The translations under genes and the position numbers were made by a program. Below the pieces are notes generated by a model. The model searched no databases. It saw only the letters and a program-made list of their open reading frames with translations, and was not told where the DNA came from. From Candidatus Cloacimonas sp. (GTDB lineage: Bacteria; Cloacimonadota; Cloacimonadia; Cloacimonadales; Cloacimonadaceae), in the NCBI GenBank assembly GCA_023227825.1, contig JALOCJ010000006.1, forward strand, positions 105,035 through 169,034: a stretch of 64,000 bases of DNA, in the 5' to 3' direction. Position 1 is the stretch's first letter. Each line of letters begins with the position of its first letter. Of the stretch, positions 17,803 to 25,631 are shown piece by piece.

Positions 17803-18010
17803 TTTATCTGTGTAATCTGTGTTATCTGTGAGAGTTCTTTATCTTTCTTATCTGCGTCATCTGCGTAATCTGCGTGCACCTTTTTTATCCCGAAAATCCC
17901 TTTCATCCTGTTCATCCCATACCTATTATAATTTTTTATCTGTGTAATCTGTGTAATCTGTGAGAGCCCTTTATCTTTTTTATCTGCGTCATCTGCGTCA
18001 TCTGCGTGAG
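17803..18010. repeat. family A arrays (inverted) between two minus-strand genes
   Basis: Two copies of a composite: ATCTGTGTAATCTGTGTTAT then ATCTGCGTCATCTGCGTAAT, period 9, separated by TCCCTTTCATCCTGTTCATC and CCATACCTATT (the same unit as at 10401, reversed). On the minus strand the block is a continuous 75-codon frame from 18020 to 17793 joined by ATGA to the upstream gene. I list it as repeat, not as a gene. Confidence 0.87.
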
Positions 18011-18016
18011 TTTTTT

Positions 18017-19681
18017 TCATTTCCCTTCCACCACGATCACCGCTATAGAATCCGCTTTGACATTCGTAAATTGTATTTGGTTTCCCATCACTTTTGCCGG
18101 CATTTCAGCTACTTCTTTAATTTTCGGATTTCCATGCAAGCATAGCGTAAAACTATCCAAATCGTCCGGAAACATCAGACAAATCTGATCTTCACTTTCA
18201 TTAATTGTCACCCGGTTTCTTTTTTCCCACCAGTCAACTAATTCACCTGCCGTAGCCAGATAGGTCTTTCCACTTTTGATCAGTGCCAAAAGATAAGGAT
18301 AAAGTTTATTCATATAGCTGATATTACTGAAACTGGCAATCGTGAAATCCATACTGAAGATACTATGAGTGCGCACCGCATTTTGGAAGAACTTTTTCAG
18401 TTGGTGTTTAGCATCTTCCAGTTGCAGATAGTTATGTTTATTAATCTTCAAATATTCATCACGATAAATTGTAGGCAATTCCCAATAATCCATTTTAGTT
18501 CCGTTTACCCAGGGTTGCCAGGGTAAACTCATTCCGTTTTTGTATCCGGGAAGTGATTGAAACGCTGTGCTCTGGCTAAAAACAGGAGAAATTTTGTTTT
18601 GCAATTCCCGAATTGTGTTATTGATTTTATAACCCAGTTGCCGAATTCCCAGTTTTTCTTTTCCCAGCAGATGCAGAAGAATTTGTTTACGGGTTAAATA
18701 ATCATCCTGGTTAAGCTTATCAGCAGTTGCCAAAAGACCTATATCATTTCCGTTATGCAAAATTTTCTGAATTTCTTCCTGCAGATCAGGGTCTTCCAAA
18801 GCATAATCAATTTCTTCATTTGCCTCAGTAGCCAGATAATAAGTGCTGCGGCAATTGGAATCCTTTTCCTGATTCAGAAATTCATCAAAGTTCCAGTTAA
18901 GTTCATAATTGGTAAATAAATACTGGAGTTTGCCCTTTAAAGTATGTGCCAATTGTTTCCAGCGGAAAGTAAAAAACATTGCCAAATCATCAGGAAGGGA
19001 AAGGATGATAGAAGAAACATCCCATTTTTGCAAATCGTCAATACTATGTGAAAGAAGAACAGCTGCCTGCTGAGCGGAGGGCCATAATAACTTTTGGGCA
19101 ATGCAATTATTTTTGGCTCGGCAGTGTTCTTTGATCAGCGAATCCATCAACCACAGCAAATTATCCGCAATTGGCGTTTCCCTATAGTTATAAAAAGCGC
19201 TGGCACTATCAGGATAAAACCCCTTTTCCATAGAGCCGGCATCACTGCTTTCTTCCAGATTGCTTAAATGCAAAAAGAGGTTTCCGACTAAATCAAAATT
19301 GATTTTTCCCCCACTGATGTCACTTTCCGTATAATTCTCCGCAGGGTATTCAAATTTGCGGGCTGAAACAATAGGCGTTATATGCAGTAACTTTATTTCC
19401 CGCATACATCTACGCAAACGGTCTGCACTGTATGCTTTGTTGTCAAAAAAATCCGGATCACAGGGAATGAAAAATGTGATATAATGCTTAGCCAGACCTT
19501 TTAACTCTTCAGGAGTTGGCTCTGTGTAACCATATATCAGCAAAATATCGTTTGCTTTCAGCTCTTCCAGCTCCTCCAGAAAACGAAAGTTATAACCCAG
19601 GGTCTGGAACATAAAGCCAAACACATATTTTATTTCCCTTGTCCACCGACTTACTTTCCTGTCTATTACTATAGATATCAT
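18017..19681 (-). CDS. polysaccharide deacetylase-like protein (degenerate NodB fold)
   Basis: 554 residues, no signal peptide seen. Residues ~205-500 resemble the carbohydrate esterase 4/NodB layout: SHSIDDLQKWD stands where TFDDG is usual, LATEANEEIDYAL follows, GNDIGLLATADKL replaces the GHEIGLH motif, and LGIRQLGYKI is present. Several metal-ligand histidines of active deacetylases are absent, so it may have lost catalysis or be a distant relative. The N-terminal 200 residues are not recognised. It is the first gene of the minus-strand glycan operon; the start 19681 is followed by strong hydrophobic-strand sequence MISIVIDRKV. Confidence 0.55.
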   Translation of the reverse strand: MISIVIDRKVSRWTREIKYVFGFMFQTLGYNFRFLEELEELKANDILLIYGYTEPTPEELKGLAKHYITFFIPCDPDFFDNKAYSADRLRRCMREIKLLHITPIVSARKFEYPAENYTESDISGGKINFDLVGNLFLHLSNLEESSDAGSMEKGFYPDSASAFYNYRETPIADNLLWLMDSLIKEHCRAKNNCIAQKLLWPSAQQAAVLLSHSIDDLQKWDVSSIILSLPDDLAMFFTFRWKQLAHTLKGKLQYLFTNYELNWNFDEFLNQEKDSNCRSTYYLATEANEEIDYALEDPDLQEEIQKILHNGNDIGLLATADKLNQDDYLTRKQILLHLLGKEKLGIRQLGYKINNTIRELQNKISPVFSQSTAFQSLPGYKNGMSLPWQPWVNGTKMDYWELPTIYRDEYLKINKHNYLQLEDAKHQLKKFFQNAVRTHSIFSMDFTIASFSNISYMNKLYPYLLALIKSGKTYLATAGELVDWWEKRNRVTINESEDQICLMFPDDLDSFTLCLHGNPKIKEVAEMPAKVMGNQIQFTNVKADSIAVIVVEGK

Positions 19682-19719
19682 CTTCTTTATTTACCAGCTA
19701 TTACCTTTTTTTACCTTTT

Positions 19720-20029
19720 TCTCATTAACCTAATCTGCGTCAAGTTAAATCCTTTTTTTGATCCTTTTATTTATCCTTTTATCAACCTTCCTCTTTGCCC
19801 TTATCCTAATAATTCTTTATCTGTGAAATCAGTGTAATCTGTGAGAGGTATTTTTTCTCTCCGCTCTCCGCCCTCCGCCCTCTGCTAATATAATCCTCCA
19901 AATCCTTACATCCTAAAATCCTCGTTTCTAATACAAAATCCCCAAAATCCCTTTCATCCTGTTCATCCCCTACCTATTCTTTTTTTTTATCTGCGTAATC
20001 AGCGTAATCTGCGTGAGGTATAGATTTTT
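19720..20029. repeat. mixed dispersed repeats: family A inverted, a 7-bp-period ccctccg array, atcctaaaatcct units
   Basis: 19816-19850 and 19987-20020 are inverted family A arrays (ATCTGTGAAATCAGTGTAAT and ATCTGCGTAATCAGCGTAAT). 19857-19888 is an inverted 7-bp-period array (CTCTCCGCCCTCCGCCCTCT). 19893-19920 resembles the ATCCTTTAATCCTAAAATCC unit at 6130. 19935-19975 repeats the TTTCATCCTGTTCATCCC unit. 19682-20579 has no gene I can support, apart from a possible small RNA at 20123-20298. Confidence 0.8.
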
Positions 20030-20122
20030 TTCTACAATACTAACCTCTTATCCTGCTTTATCTTATCTTTCTCCCTCCTATCACTGTTCTCTCTAAATCT
20101 CATTTCGCCAGCAAAAAATATA

Positions 20123-20298
20123 TTGACAGCTCCAGCCCCAATTTCAATTATGAACTCAATTATGAAAAATATAAACGAGAGTATTATAAAACTATGGCTA
20201 ACATACCGATAAAATACAGGACAGCAAAGAACTTTAGACATAATCAATATGACTTCTCAGTTACCCCATCACAGGGTAATTTAGAAGTCAATTTTTTT
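20123..20298 (+). ncRNA. possible small transcript: promoter-like boxes plus intrinsic-terminator-like hairpin
   Basis: TTGACA at 20123-20128 is followed after 17 bases by AATTAT (20146-20151). About 100 bases later a strong nested hairpin at 20251-20289 (GACTTCT..TTACCC-catcaca-GGGTAA..AGAAGTC) runs directly into TTTTTTT at 20292-20298. No plus-strand gene precedes the hairpin within several kilobases, so it would terminate a short ~140-base transcript. A frame from ATG 20194 crosses the hairpin and is not convincing as protein. Confidence 0.35.
20251..20298 (+). terminator. intrinsic terminator-like hairpin and T-run
   Basis: 13 base pairs in two helices with a small internal loop, closing loop CATCACA, then seven T residues. 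It reads as a terminator only on the plus strand. Confidence 0.55.
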
Positions 20299-20480
20299 AT
20301 CTGCTCTGCTTTTGGTCCTTCTGCACCTGCTTTTTGTTATTCTGCTCCTACTTGTTGTCATTCCTTACTTGAAGCGAAATCTATTCCCTTTTAAAATATA
20401 ATACTCTACCAGCCATATTCTTAACTGCCTTATGCAACCCAGAATGCATAAGCCACGGGGCGAAGCTGTAGGAAGTACTG

Positions 20481-20574
20481 GAGTTCAAAGTTCAAAGTTC
20501 AAAGTGCAGGAGTTCAAAGTGCGGGAGTTCAAGGTGCATAAGTGCAGGAGTTCAAAGTTCAAAGTGCAGGAGTT
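20481..20574. repeat. family D left array (gttcaaa/gtgcagg, 7-8-bp period)
   Basis: GAGTTCAAAGTTCAAAGTGC and variants repeat to 20574, just before a truncated four-helix-bundle ORF. The reverse-complement array lies at 35380-35518 after the complementary C-terminal ORF fragment. These are the only two places the family occurs in the window. Confidence 0.9.
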
Positions 20575-20579
20575 AGATA

Positions 20580-20747
20580 GTGAAGATTGAAAGTTTTACA
20601 GATATTGAAACATGGAAGCAAGCCCGAATTTTCGTAGCTGATGTTTATCATATTTTTTCAGAAGGTAATTCGCAAAAGGATTTCGGTTTTAGAGATCAAA
20701 TTCAAAGAGCATCTGTTTCTATTATGTCCAATATAGCGGAGGGCTGA
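20580..20747 (+). pseudogene. four-helix-bundle (S23/23S-IVS-like) protein, N-terminal half only
   Basis: 55 codons from GTG 20580: helix 1 IESFTDIETWKQARIFVADVY and the family's conserved SIMSNIAEG turn. The frame then meets TGA inside the left array of the next element (family E). The C-terminal helices are missing here; a matching C-terminal half, in the same orientation, is at 35203-35379. It looks disrupted by insertion exactly after the NIAEG codons. Confidence 0.8.
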
Positions 20748-20778
20748 GAGCAGAGGGCGGAGGGCTTAGGGCAGAGAG
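20740..20778. repeat. family E left array (gagggcg, 7-bp period)
   Basis: Seven-base units GAGGGCT-GAGAGCA-GAGGGCG-GAGGGCT-TAGGGCA-GAGAGAT immediately upstream of a four-helix-bundle ORF. The first unit overlaps the truncated ORF before it. The inverted partner is at 21141-21174. Confidence 0.88.
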
Positions 20779-21180
20779 ATGATGGATAAAGAAATGTATA
20801 GATTTGAGAAACTGGATGTGTGGAAGAAAAGTATTGAGTTGTCTGATAGATTATTTGATATAGCAGATAGAACTGATATGAAACACTGTTATAGATTTTC
20901 AGAACAGCTTAGAGCTGCAGCTATGAGTATTACTAATAATATTGCAGAAGGTTCTGCTTCAACTTCTGATAAAGATTTTGCTCAGTTTTTAAATATTGCT
21001 CGGCGTTCTGGCTTTGAATGTGTTAATATTTTAATCCTTTTTGAAAGAAGAAAGTATATTACATTGGATGAATTGGACTCTTTAAAATTAGAACTATCCT
21101 CCATCAGTAAAATGCTAACTAACTTACGCAAATCTCTATTAAACCCTAAGCCCTCTGCCCTCCGCCCTCCGCTACAATGA
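20779..21180 (+). CDS. four-helix-bundle protein (S23/23S rRNA intervening-sequence family)
   Basis: 133 residues. The family folds as a four-helix bundle, is encoded in intervening sequences of some 23S rRNA genes and is related to the Avd accessory protein of diversity-generating retroelements. Visible family segments are EKLDVWKKSIELSDRLFD (helix 1), CYRFSEQLRAAAMSITNNIAEG (helix 2), DFAQFLNIARRSGFECVNIL (helix 3) and a last helix LSSISKMLTNLRKSL. The final ~13 residues (NPKPSALRPPLQ) are encoded by the inverted 7-bp array. Its stop overlaps the rfbA start (ATGA). It has no catalytic residues; function unknown. Confidence 0.9.
   Translation: MMDKEMYRFEKLDVWKKSIELSDRLFDIADRTDMKHCYRFSEQLRAAAMSITNNIAEGSASTSDKDFAQFLNIARRSGFECVNILILFERRKYITLDELDSLKLELSSISKMLTNLRKSLLNPKPSALRPPLQ
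21141..21174. repeat. family E right array, inverted
   Basis: AAACCCTAAGCCCTCTGCCC then TCCGCCCTCC, the reverse complement of the array at 20740-20778. It encodes the C-terminus of the four-helix-bundle ORF and lies directly in front of rfbA, leaving it without a Shine-Dalgarno-like sequence. Confidence 0.88.
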
Positions 21181-22043
21181 AAGGCATTATTCTTGCCGGT
21201 GGATCCGGTACCCGTTTATATCCTATAACTATTGCTGTCAGTAAACAGTTAATTCCGGTTTACGATAAGCCAATGATCTATTATCCTCTTGCTGTTTTAA
21301 TGCTGGCAGGTATAAGAGAGGTCTTGATTATTACCACTCCGGAAGATAATTCCAACTTTCAAAAGCTCTTGGGTGATGGTTCTCAACTGGGTATGCATTT
21401 TGAATATAAAATTCAGAAAATTCCTAATGGCTTAGCTCAAGCATTTGTAATTGGAGCTGATTTTGTTGGTTCGGATAGTGTCTGTTTAATTTTAGGAGAT
21501 AATATTTTTTATGGGGCTGATCTGCAAGGGCGATTGCAAACTTGTACAAAACCCAATGGAGCAATAATTACTGCTTATCCTGTTCTTGATCCTGAGCGTT
21601 ATGGTGTAGTAGAATTTGATGAAAATATGAAGGCAATCAGTTTGGAAGAAAAACCTAAAGAGCCAAAATCCAACTATGCTGTTCCCGGTCTTTATTTTTA
21701 TGATAACAGCGTAATTAAAATAGCCAATGAAATAACACCCTCTGCCAGAGGTGAATATGAAATAACCGATGTGAACAATGTCTATCTGGAACAAGGGAAC
21801 TTAAAAGTGATGGTTTTTGGAAGAGGAACTGCCTGGCTGGATACGGGTACTTTTGAATCTCTTATTCAAGCATCCCAATTTGTGGAAGTTATTCAAAACC
21901 GCCAGGGACTAAAAATCAGCTGTATAGAAGAAATTGCTTATCGTAAGGGCTTTATTGATAAAGAGCAACTTTGCCAGCTTGCAGAGCCCATTCGGAAAAG
22001 CGGTTATGGGGAATACCTCCTTCGGTTAATTAGTGAACAGTGA
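21177..22043 (+). CDS. rfbA: glucose-1-phosphate thymidylyltransferase
   Basis: 288 residues. It makes dTDP-glucose from glucose-1-phosphate and dTTP. The N-terminal nucleotide-binding signature GGSGTRLYPITIAVSKQL is followed by PVYDKPMIYYPL, DNIFYGADL, EEKPKEPKSNYAV and GRGTAWLDTGT, all typical of RmlA. ATG 21177 overlaps the stop of the preceding small ORF, so translation probably depends on coupling. The last residues (SEQ) and stop come from the family C repeat array at its 3' end. rmlB is not in the window; the product would feed WecE (31.9 kb) via a dehydratase encoded elsewhere. Confidence 0.95.
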   Translation: MKGIILAGGSGTRLYPITIAVSKQLIPVYDKPMIYYPLAVLMLAGIREVLIITTPEDNSNFQKLLGDGSQLGMHFEYKIQKIPNGLAQAFVIGADFVGSDSVCLILGDNIFYGADLQGRLQTCTKPNGAIITAYPVLDPERYGVVEFDENMKAISLEEKPKEPKSNYAVPGLYFYDNSVIKIANEITPSARGEYEITDVNNVYLEQGNLKVMVFGRGTAWLDTGTFESLIQASQFVEVIQNRQGLKISCIEEIAYRKGFIDKEQLCQLAEPIRKSGYGEYLLRLISEQ

Positions 22044-22126
22044 ACGGTGAACGGTGAAGGGTGAACAGTGAACGGTGAAGGGTGAACGGTGAAGGGTGAA
22101 CGGTGAATGGTGAACGGTGAAAAGTG
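22030..22126. repeat. family C left array (ggtgaac, 7-bp period)
   Basis: About 13 exact 7-bp units (AGTGAAC, GGTGAAC, GGTGAAG...). The first units encode the end of rfbA, and the last supply the GTG start of the next small ORF at 22124. The inverted partner is at 22485-22629. Confidence 0.93.
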
Positions 22127-22483
22127 AAAGATAATCAGATACTTGAAATTGCAATTGATTTTGCACTGGATATAATTGGACTTTACAAAAAGCTTGTAAA
22201 TGAAAAGAAAGAATATGTCATTTCCAAACAACTACTTAGAGCTGGTACATCAATTGGGGCTAACTTAAAAGAGGCAGATCTTGCAATATCTAAAAAAGAA
22301 TTCATTGCTAAAGCACAGATAGCATTAAAAGAAGCAGCAGAAACAGAATATTGGCTCGATTTGCTTATTAAAAGCAGTTATTTAGAAGAAAAAGAATGTC
22401 CATTAGATCAAAACAAATCTATTATAAGAATTCTGACCGCAATAATCAAAAAATCAAAAGACAACCTATATGAAAATAAATAA
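22124..22483 (+). CDS. four-helix-bundle protein (S23-like), second copy
   Basis: 119 residues from GTG 22124, a codon belonging to the repeat array. It has the family pattern in four predicted helices: ILEIAIDFALDIIGLYKKLV, YVISKQLLRAGTSIGANLKEA (the conserved turn), FIAKAQIALKEAAETEYWL and SIIRILTAIIKKSK. It differs strongly from the 20779 copy, so the two elements did not arise by recent duplication. Inverted 7-bp arrays lie on both sides. The downstream lipoprotein frame starts inside its last codons. Confidence 0.9.
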   Translation: MKDNQILEIAIDFALDIIGLYKKLVNEKKEYVISKQLLRAGTSIGANLKEADLAISKKEFIAKAQIALKEAAETEYWLDLLIKSSYLEEKECPLDQNKSIIRILTAIIKKSKDNLYENK

Positions 22484-24080
22484 TCACTCTTCACACTTCA
22501 CCCTTCACCTTTCACCTTTCACCTTTCACCTTTCACCATTCACCGTTCACCGTTCACTGTTCACCCTTCACCGTTCACCGTTCACCGTTCACCGTTCACC
22601 CTTCACCGTTCACCGTTCACTCTTCACTTTGTTTATATTGATTTTTTGTGTTCTGTTCGTGTCCAGTTGTTCCACTTCCACCAAGCCCGAAACCGGTTCT
22701 CTCTCCGGGAAAGTCATCCTGGTAAACGATACAGGCGATCCAGCTCTTGATCCGATAGATTATTCAGGAATTACTGTGGCACTATATAACTTAGCTTACT
22801 TAGACACTACTATTGTTAGAATAAATAATCAATATCCGCAAATAGGTGTGCACATAAATCAGGAAACAGAATTTGATCATAGATTACAAAATCCTATTGT
22901 AAAGGTACTAACATCTAATGATGGTTCTTTTACTTTAACAAATATCCCAGTAGGGGTATATAATTTGTCTATTTTTAAGCAAGGTTGGTCTATCATATAC
23001 AGATATTCAATAGATATTGTTAATAATGGTAATAAGAATGGAAAAGAGATTGAAAATATCTTATATACACTTTATCCAGTTTATGAATTGCCTTCTGTTG
23101 TAGGTTCAAGTTTTGTTTTTAAATCTGATCATACATATCTTGCATTAAATGATATAAATATTCTATCAAATGTTGACTTTGAACAAAATTCTAAATTATT
23201 AATTAATCCCAATAAGAAAGCTAATTTTCATAATAATATCTCCTACTCAGGTTCTGATGGATTTTTTTATATTGATTCTGGAGAGAACATATATTCGACA
23301 AATATGCGAAATATAAGTCCGTATCAATCTATTAATATTTATAAGGAGGGTAAAGTTATTATTAATGGTTTAATTTTAAAAAATTCTATTGATGGGTTAG
23401 TATCTTATTCAGATTCATTAAAGTTAGAAAGGTCAGTATTCTCACATAATAAAATCACTGCGATATATTTGAATAATGGGGCAGGAATATTAAATGATTT
23501 GTTAATACATAACAATGATAATAAAGGAATCTTTACAAATTCTTCTACAATTGTCAGTAATTCTCTATTTTGTTCAAATAATTGTGGTTTTATTGGATTG
23601 ATTGGGGATTTAAATATAAAGAATAATTACTTTGTTGGAAATTATTTAGCAACCCAACCTGTAAGTAATAACGAAGTAATTATAATGAATAATTGCTTTG
23701 ATAGAAATTATAGTGCTATTGCAGCAACAGCATCTACTTTTGTAACAGCTAACAATAATTTTTATTCGAACAAAAGGGATATAGAACTACATGGTCTAAT
23801 AGGTGGTGGGAATGACCCTTGTTATCCATCAGTTTATCATAATAATTTTTATGGTGATGGTTACTATGTTCATTGTATGGGTAATAATATGTATTATGGA
23901 GATAGTCAATATCCTGCAGTCGGGATTAATCAGAATTATAATTTTCCTAATAATTATCTTAAATATGCTCCTAATATAAATAACATTTATGATGGCAATT
24001 CAGAAGGTGCTAATTTTATATATACAGTCAGTTTTATTCCATTGTTATCCAATCCGATTATAGGTATTGGTATATATTAA
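22470..24080 (+). CDS. lipoprotein with carboxypeptidase-regulatory-like and beta-helix domains; N-terminus repeat-derived
   Basis: 536 codons open from ATG 22470, but residues 7-53 are translated 7-bp repeats. The native part begins with the hydrophobic LFILIFCVLFVSSC, a lipoprotein signal with lipobox ending at Cys67. Then comes a carboxypeptidase-regulatory-like Ig domain (about 75-185: GSLSGKVILVND ... DGSFTLTNIPVGVYNLSIF) and a right-handed beta-helix (about 230-520) rich in short repeated strands with N/S turns. Without a start codon near the signal core, either the whole chimera is made or the gene has lost its start through element insertion. It is very AT-rich from ~22.75 kb on. Confidence 0.65.
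   Translation: MKINNHSSHFTLHLSPFTFHLSPFTVHRSLFTLHRSPFTVHRSPFTVHRSLFTLFILIFCVLFVSSCSTSTKPETGSLSGKVILVNDTGDPALDPIDYSGITVALYNLAYLDTTIVRINNQYPQIGVHINQETEFDHRLQNPIVKVLTSNDGSFTLTNIPVGVYNLSIFKQGWSIIYRYSIDIVNNGNKNGKEIENILYTLYPVYELPSVVGSSFVFKSDHTYLALNDINILSNVDFEQNSKLLINPNKKANFHNNISYSGSDGFFYIDSGENIYSTNMRNISPYQSINIYKEGKVIINGLILKNSIDGLVSYSDSLKLERSVFSHNKITAIYLNNGAGILNDLLIHNNDNKGIFTNSSTIVSNSLFCSNNCGFIGLIGDLNIKNNYFVGNYLATQPVSNNEVIIMNNCFDRNYSAIAATASTFVTANNNFYSNKRDIELHGLIGGGNDPCYPSVYHNNFYGDGYYVHCMGNNMYYGDSQYPAVGINQNYNFPNNYLKYAPNINNIYDGNSEGANFIYTVSFIPLLSNPIIGIGIY
22485..22629. repeat. family C right array, inverted (ttcaccg, 7-bp period)
   Basis: About 20 units of TTCACCG/TTCACCT/TTCACTG, reverse complement of the left array. 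In the frame of the following lipoprotein gene it is translated as 7-residue repeats (SPFTVHR, SLFTLHR). Confidence 0.93.
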
Positions 24081-24104
24081 TCATAATAAAGGAAAGTTAG
24101 AATA

Positions 24105-25631
24105 ATGTGGATTCAAAGTATTGTAAGTAATTTTTTTAATATTGCTCAAAGATATAAAAATGAAATTGCTATTATTGAGCAGGATAATATAGTTTATTTC
24201 AGTCAATTATTTAATATGTCATACAGTATTGCTGATATGATAATAAATATACATGATAATATTAATTCGATAATAGCAGTATATTTGCCTAAATCCTCCT
24301 TCGCTATTATCTCAGATATAGGTATTTTAATGAGTGGAAATGCATTTATGAATTTAGATATAAATGCGCCTATTAATAGAATAAAAAATATATTATCTGA
24401 AATTAAACCTAAAATTATAATAACGGACATAAAGTATAACATCAAACTATCTGAATTAAATATCAACTATTATCATATAATATATATAAATGATATAGAT
24501 ATTAATAGTATAAATAATACTATAAATTATATAAAAGATAGATTATCAAGTATAATTGATACTGATATTATGTGTTTAGTTAATACTTCTGGTTCAACCG
24601 GTAAGCCTAAGGCTGTAGCATTAACTCATAAAAATTATATTGATTTTTATGAGTGGGCTACAAGTAATTTTGATTTTAAACGTTATGATATAATAGGAAG
24701 TCAATCTCCTATTTTTTTTGATCATTTCAATTTTGAACTTTGTCTTTTAATGATCAAAGGAGTAAAAATTTGTATTATTCCAGAAAGTATGATGGCATAT
24801 CCTATAAAGTTACTTGAATATATAAAAAATAAAAATGTTTCATTTATATTTTGGGTACCATTTTTGCTTGCTACAATATCAAATTTAGATTTATTAAATA
24901 ATATAAAATTAACAAGCTTAAAAATGGTATGGTTTGCTGGAGAAGTTTTACATCCTAAACATATAAATTATTGGATGTCCAAAAACAGTAACGTTAAATT
25001 TGTAAATCTTTATGGTCCTACAGAATGTTCTGTAGATTGTACTTATTATCAAATTAATAATCTTATTGATAGCGATTCAATACCTATAGGCAAGCCTTGC
25101 CGTAATACTAATGTTATAATTATAAATGATAATAATCAAGAAACATCCTATGATGAAAAAGGAGAATTAATAATTCGTGGTAGTTCATTAGCAGCGGGCT
25201 ATTATAATAATTTTGATCAGACTAGGATTAGTTTTGTCCAAAACCCTCTAAATAATTCCTATCCTGAAATTGTATATAAAACTGGAGATATTGTGTATAA
25301 AAGAAAGGATGGTAATATAATGTTTGTAGGTAGAAAAGATAACCAAATAAAACATATGGGCTATAGAATTGAACTTGGAGAAATTGAGCAAGCAGCATTA
25401 TCAATAAGTTTTATAAAAAATGTATGTGTAGTATATAATCAACAAGAGAAAGAAATAGTTATGTTTTTTGAATCAGCAAACAAGTTGGAATCTAAAGAAT
25501 TATGGGTCCATCTTATGCAATTACTACCAAAGTATATGTTGCCAACTAAATATATTCAACTTGAGAAGATACCTACTAATCCGAACGGTAAAATTGATCG
25601 AAACTACTTGGCTAATTCTATTAAGAAATGA
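24105..25631 (+). CDS. stand-alone adenylation enzyme (DltA/NRPS A-domain type)
   Basis: 508 residues. It activates a carboxylic or amino acid as acyl-adenylate and loads it on a carrier protein. Motifs are in order: SGSTGKPKAVALTHKN (A3, residues 162-177), FVNLYGPTECSVDCTYY (A5), YKTGDIVYKRKDG (A7), GRKDNQIKHMGYRIELGEIE (A8) and NPNGKIDRNYL with the catalytic lysine (A10). No carrier or condensation domain is fused. A separate carrier protein lies at 26457. It starts an AT-rich, tightly packed run of acyl-assembly genes; AAAGGAAAG precedes the ATG. Confidence 0.87.
   Translation: MWIQSIVSNFFNIAQRYKNEIAIIEQDNIVYFSQLFNMSYSIADMIINIHDNINSIIAVYLPKSSFAIISDIGILMSGNAFMNLDINAPINRIKNILSEIKPKIIITDIKYNIKLSELNINYYHIIYINDIDINSINNTINYIKDRLSSIIDTDIMCLVNTSGSTGKPKAVALTHKNYIDFYEWATSNFDFKRYDIIGSQSPIFFDHFNFELCLLMIKGVKICIIPESMMAYPIKLLEYIKNKNVSFIFWVPFLLATISNLDLLNNIKLTSLKMVWFAGEVLHPKHINYWMSKNSNVKFVNLYGPTECSVDCTYYQINNLIDSDSIPIGKPCRNTNVIIINDNNQETSYDEKGELIIRGSSLAAGYYNNFDQTRISFVQNPLNNSYPEIVYKTGDIVYKRKDGNIMFVGRKDNQIKHMGYRIELGEIEQAALSISFIKNVCVVYNQQEKEIVMFFESANKLESKELWVHLMQLLPKYMLPTKYIQLEKIPTNPNGKIDRNYLANSIKK

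Noticed and set aside
20194..20394. 66-codon ORF (MANIPIKYRTAKNF...)
   Set aside because: It crosses a terminator-like hairpin, has low-complexity composition after residue 35 and no clear ribosome site.
20779..22483. Diversity-generating retroelement (four-helix-bundle proteins resemble Avd)
   Set aside because: No reverse transcriptase, template repeat or variable repeat is present in the window.
20481..22629. 23S rRNA intervening sequences
   Set aside because: The ORFs are S23-like, but there is no rRNA sequence around them; they lie between glycan genes.
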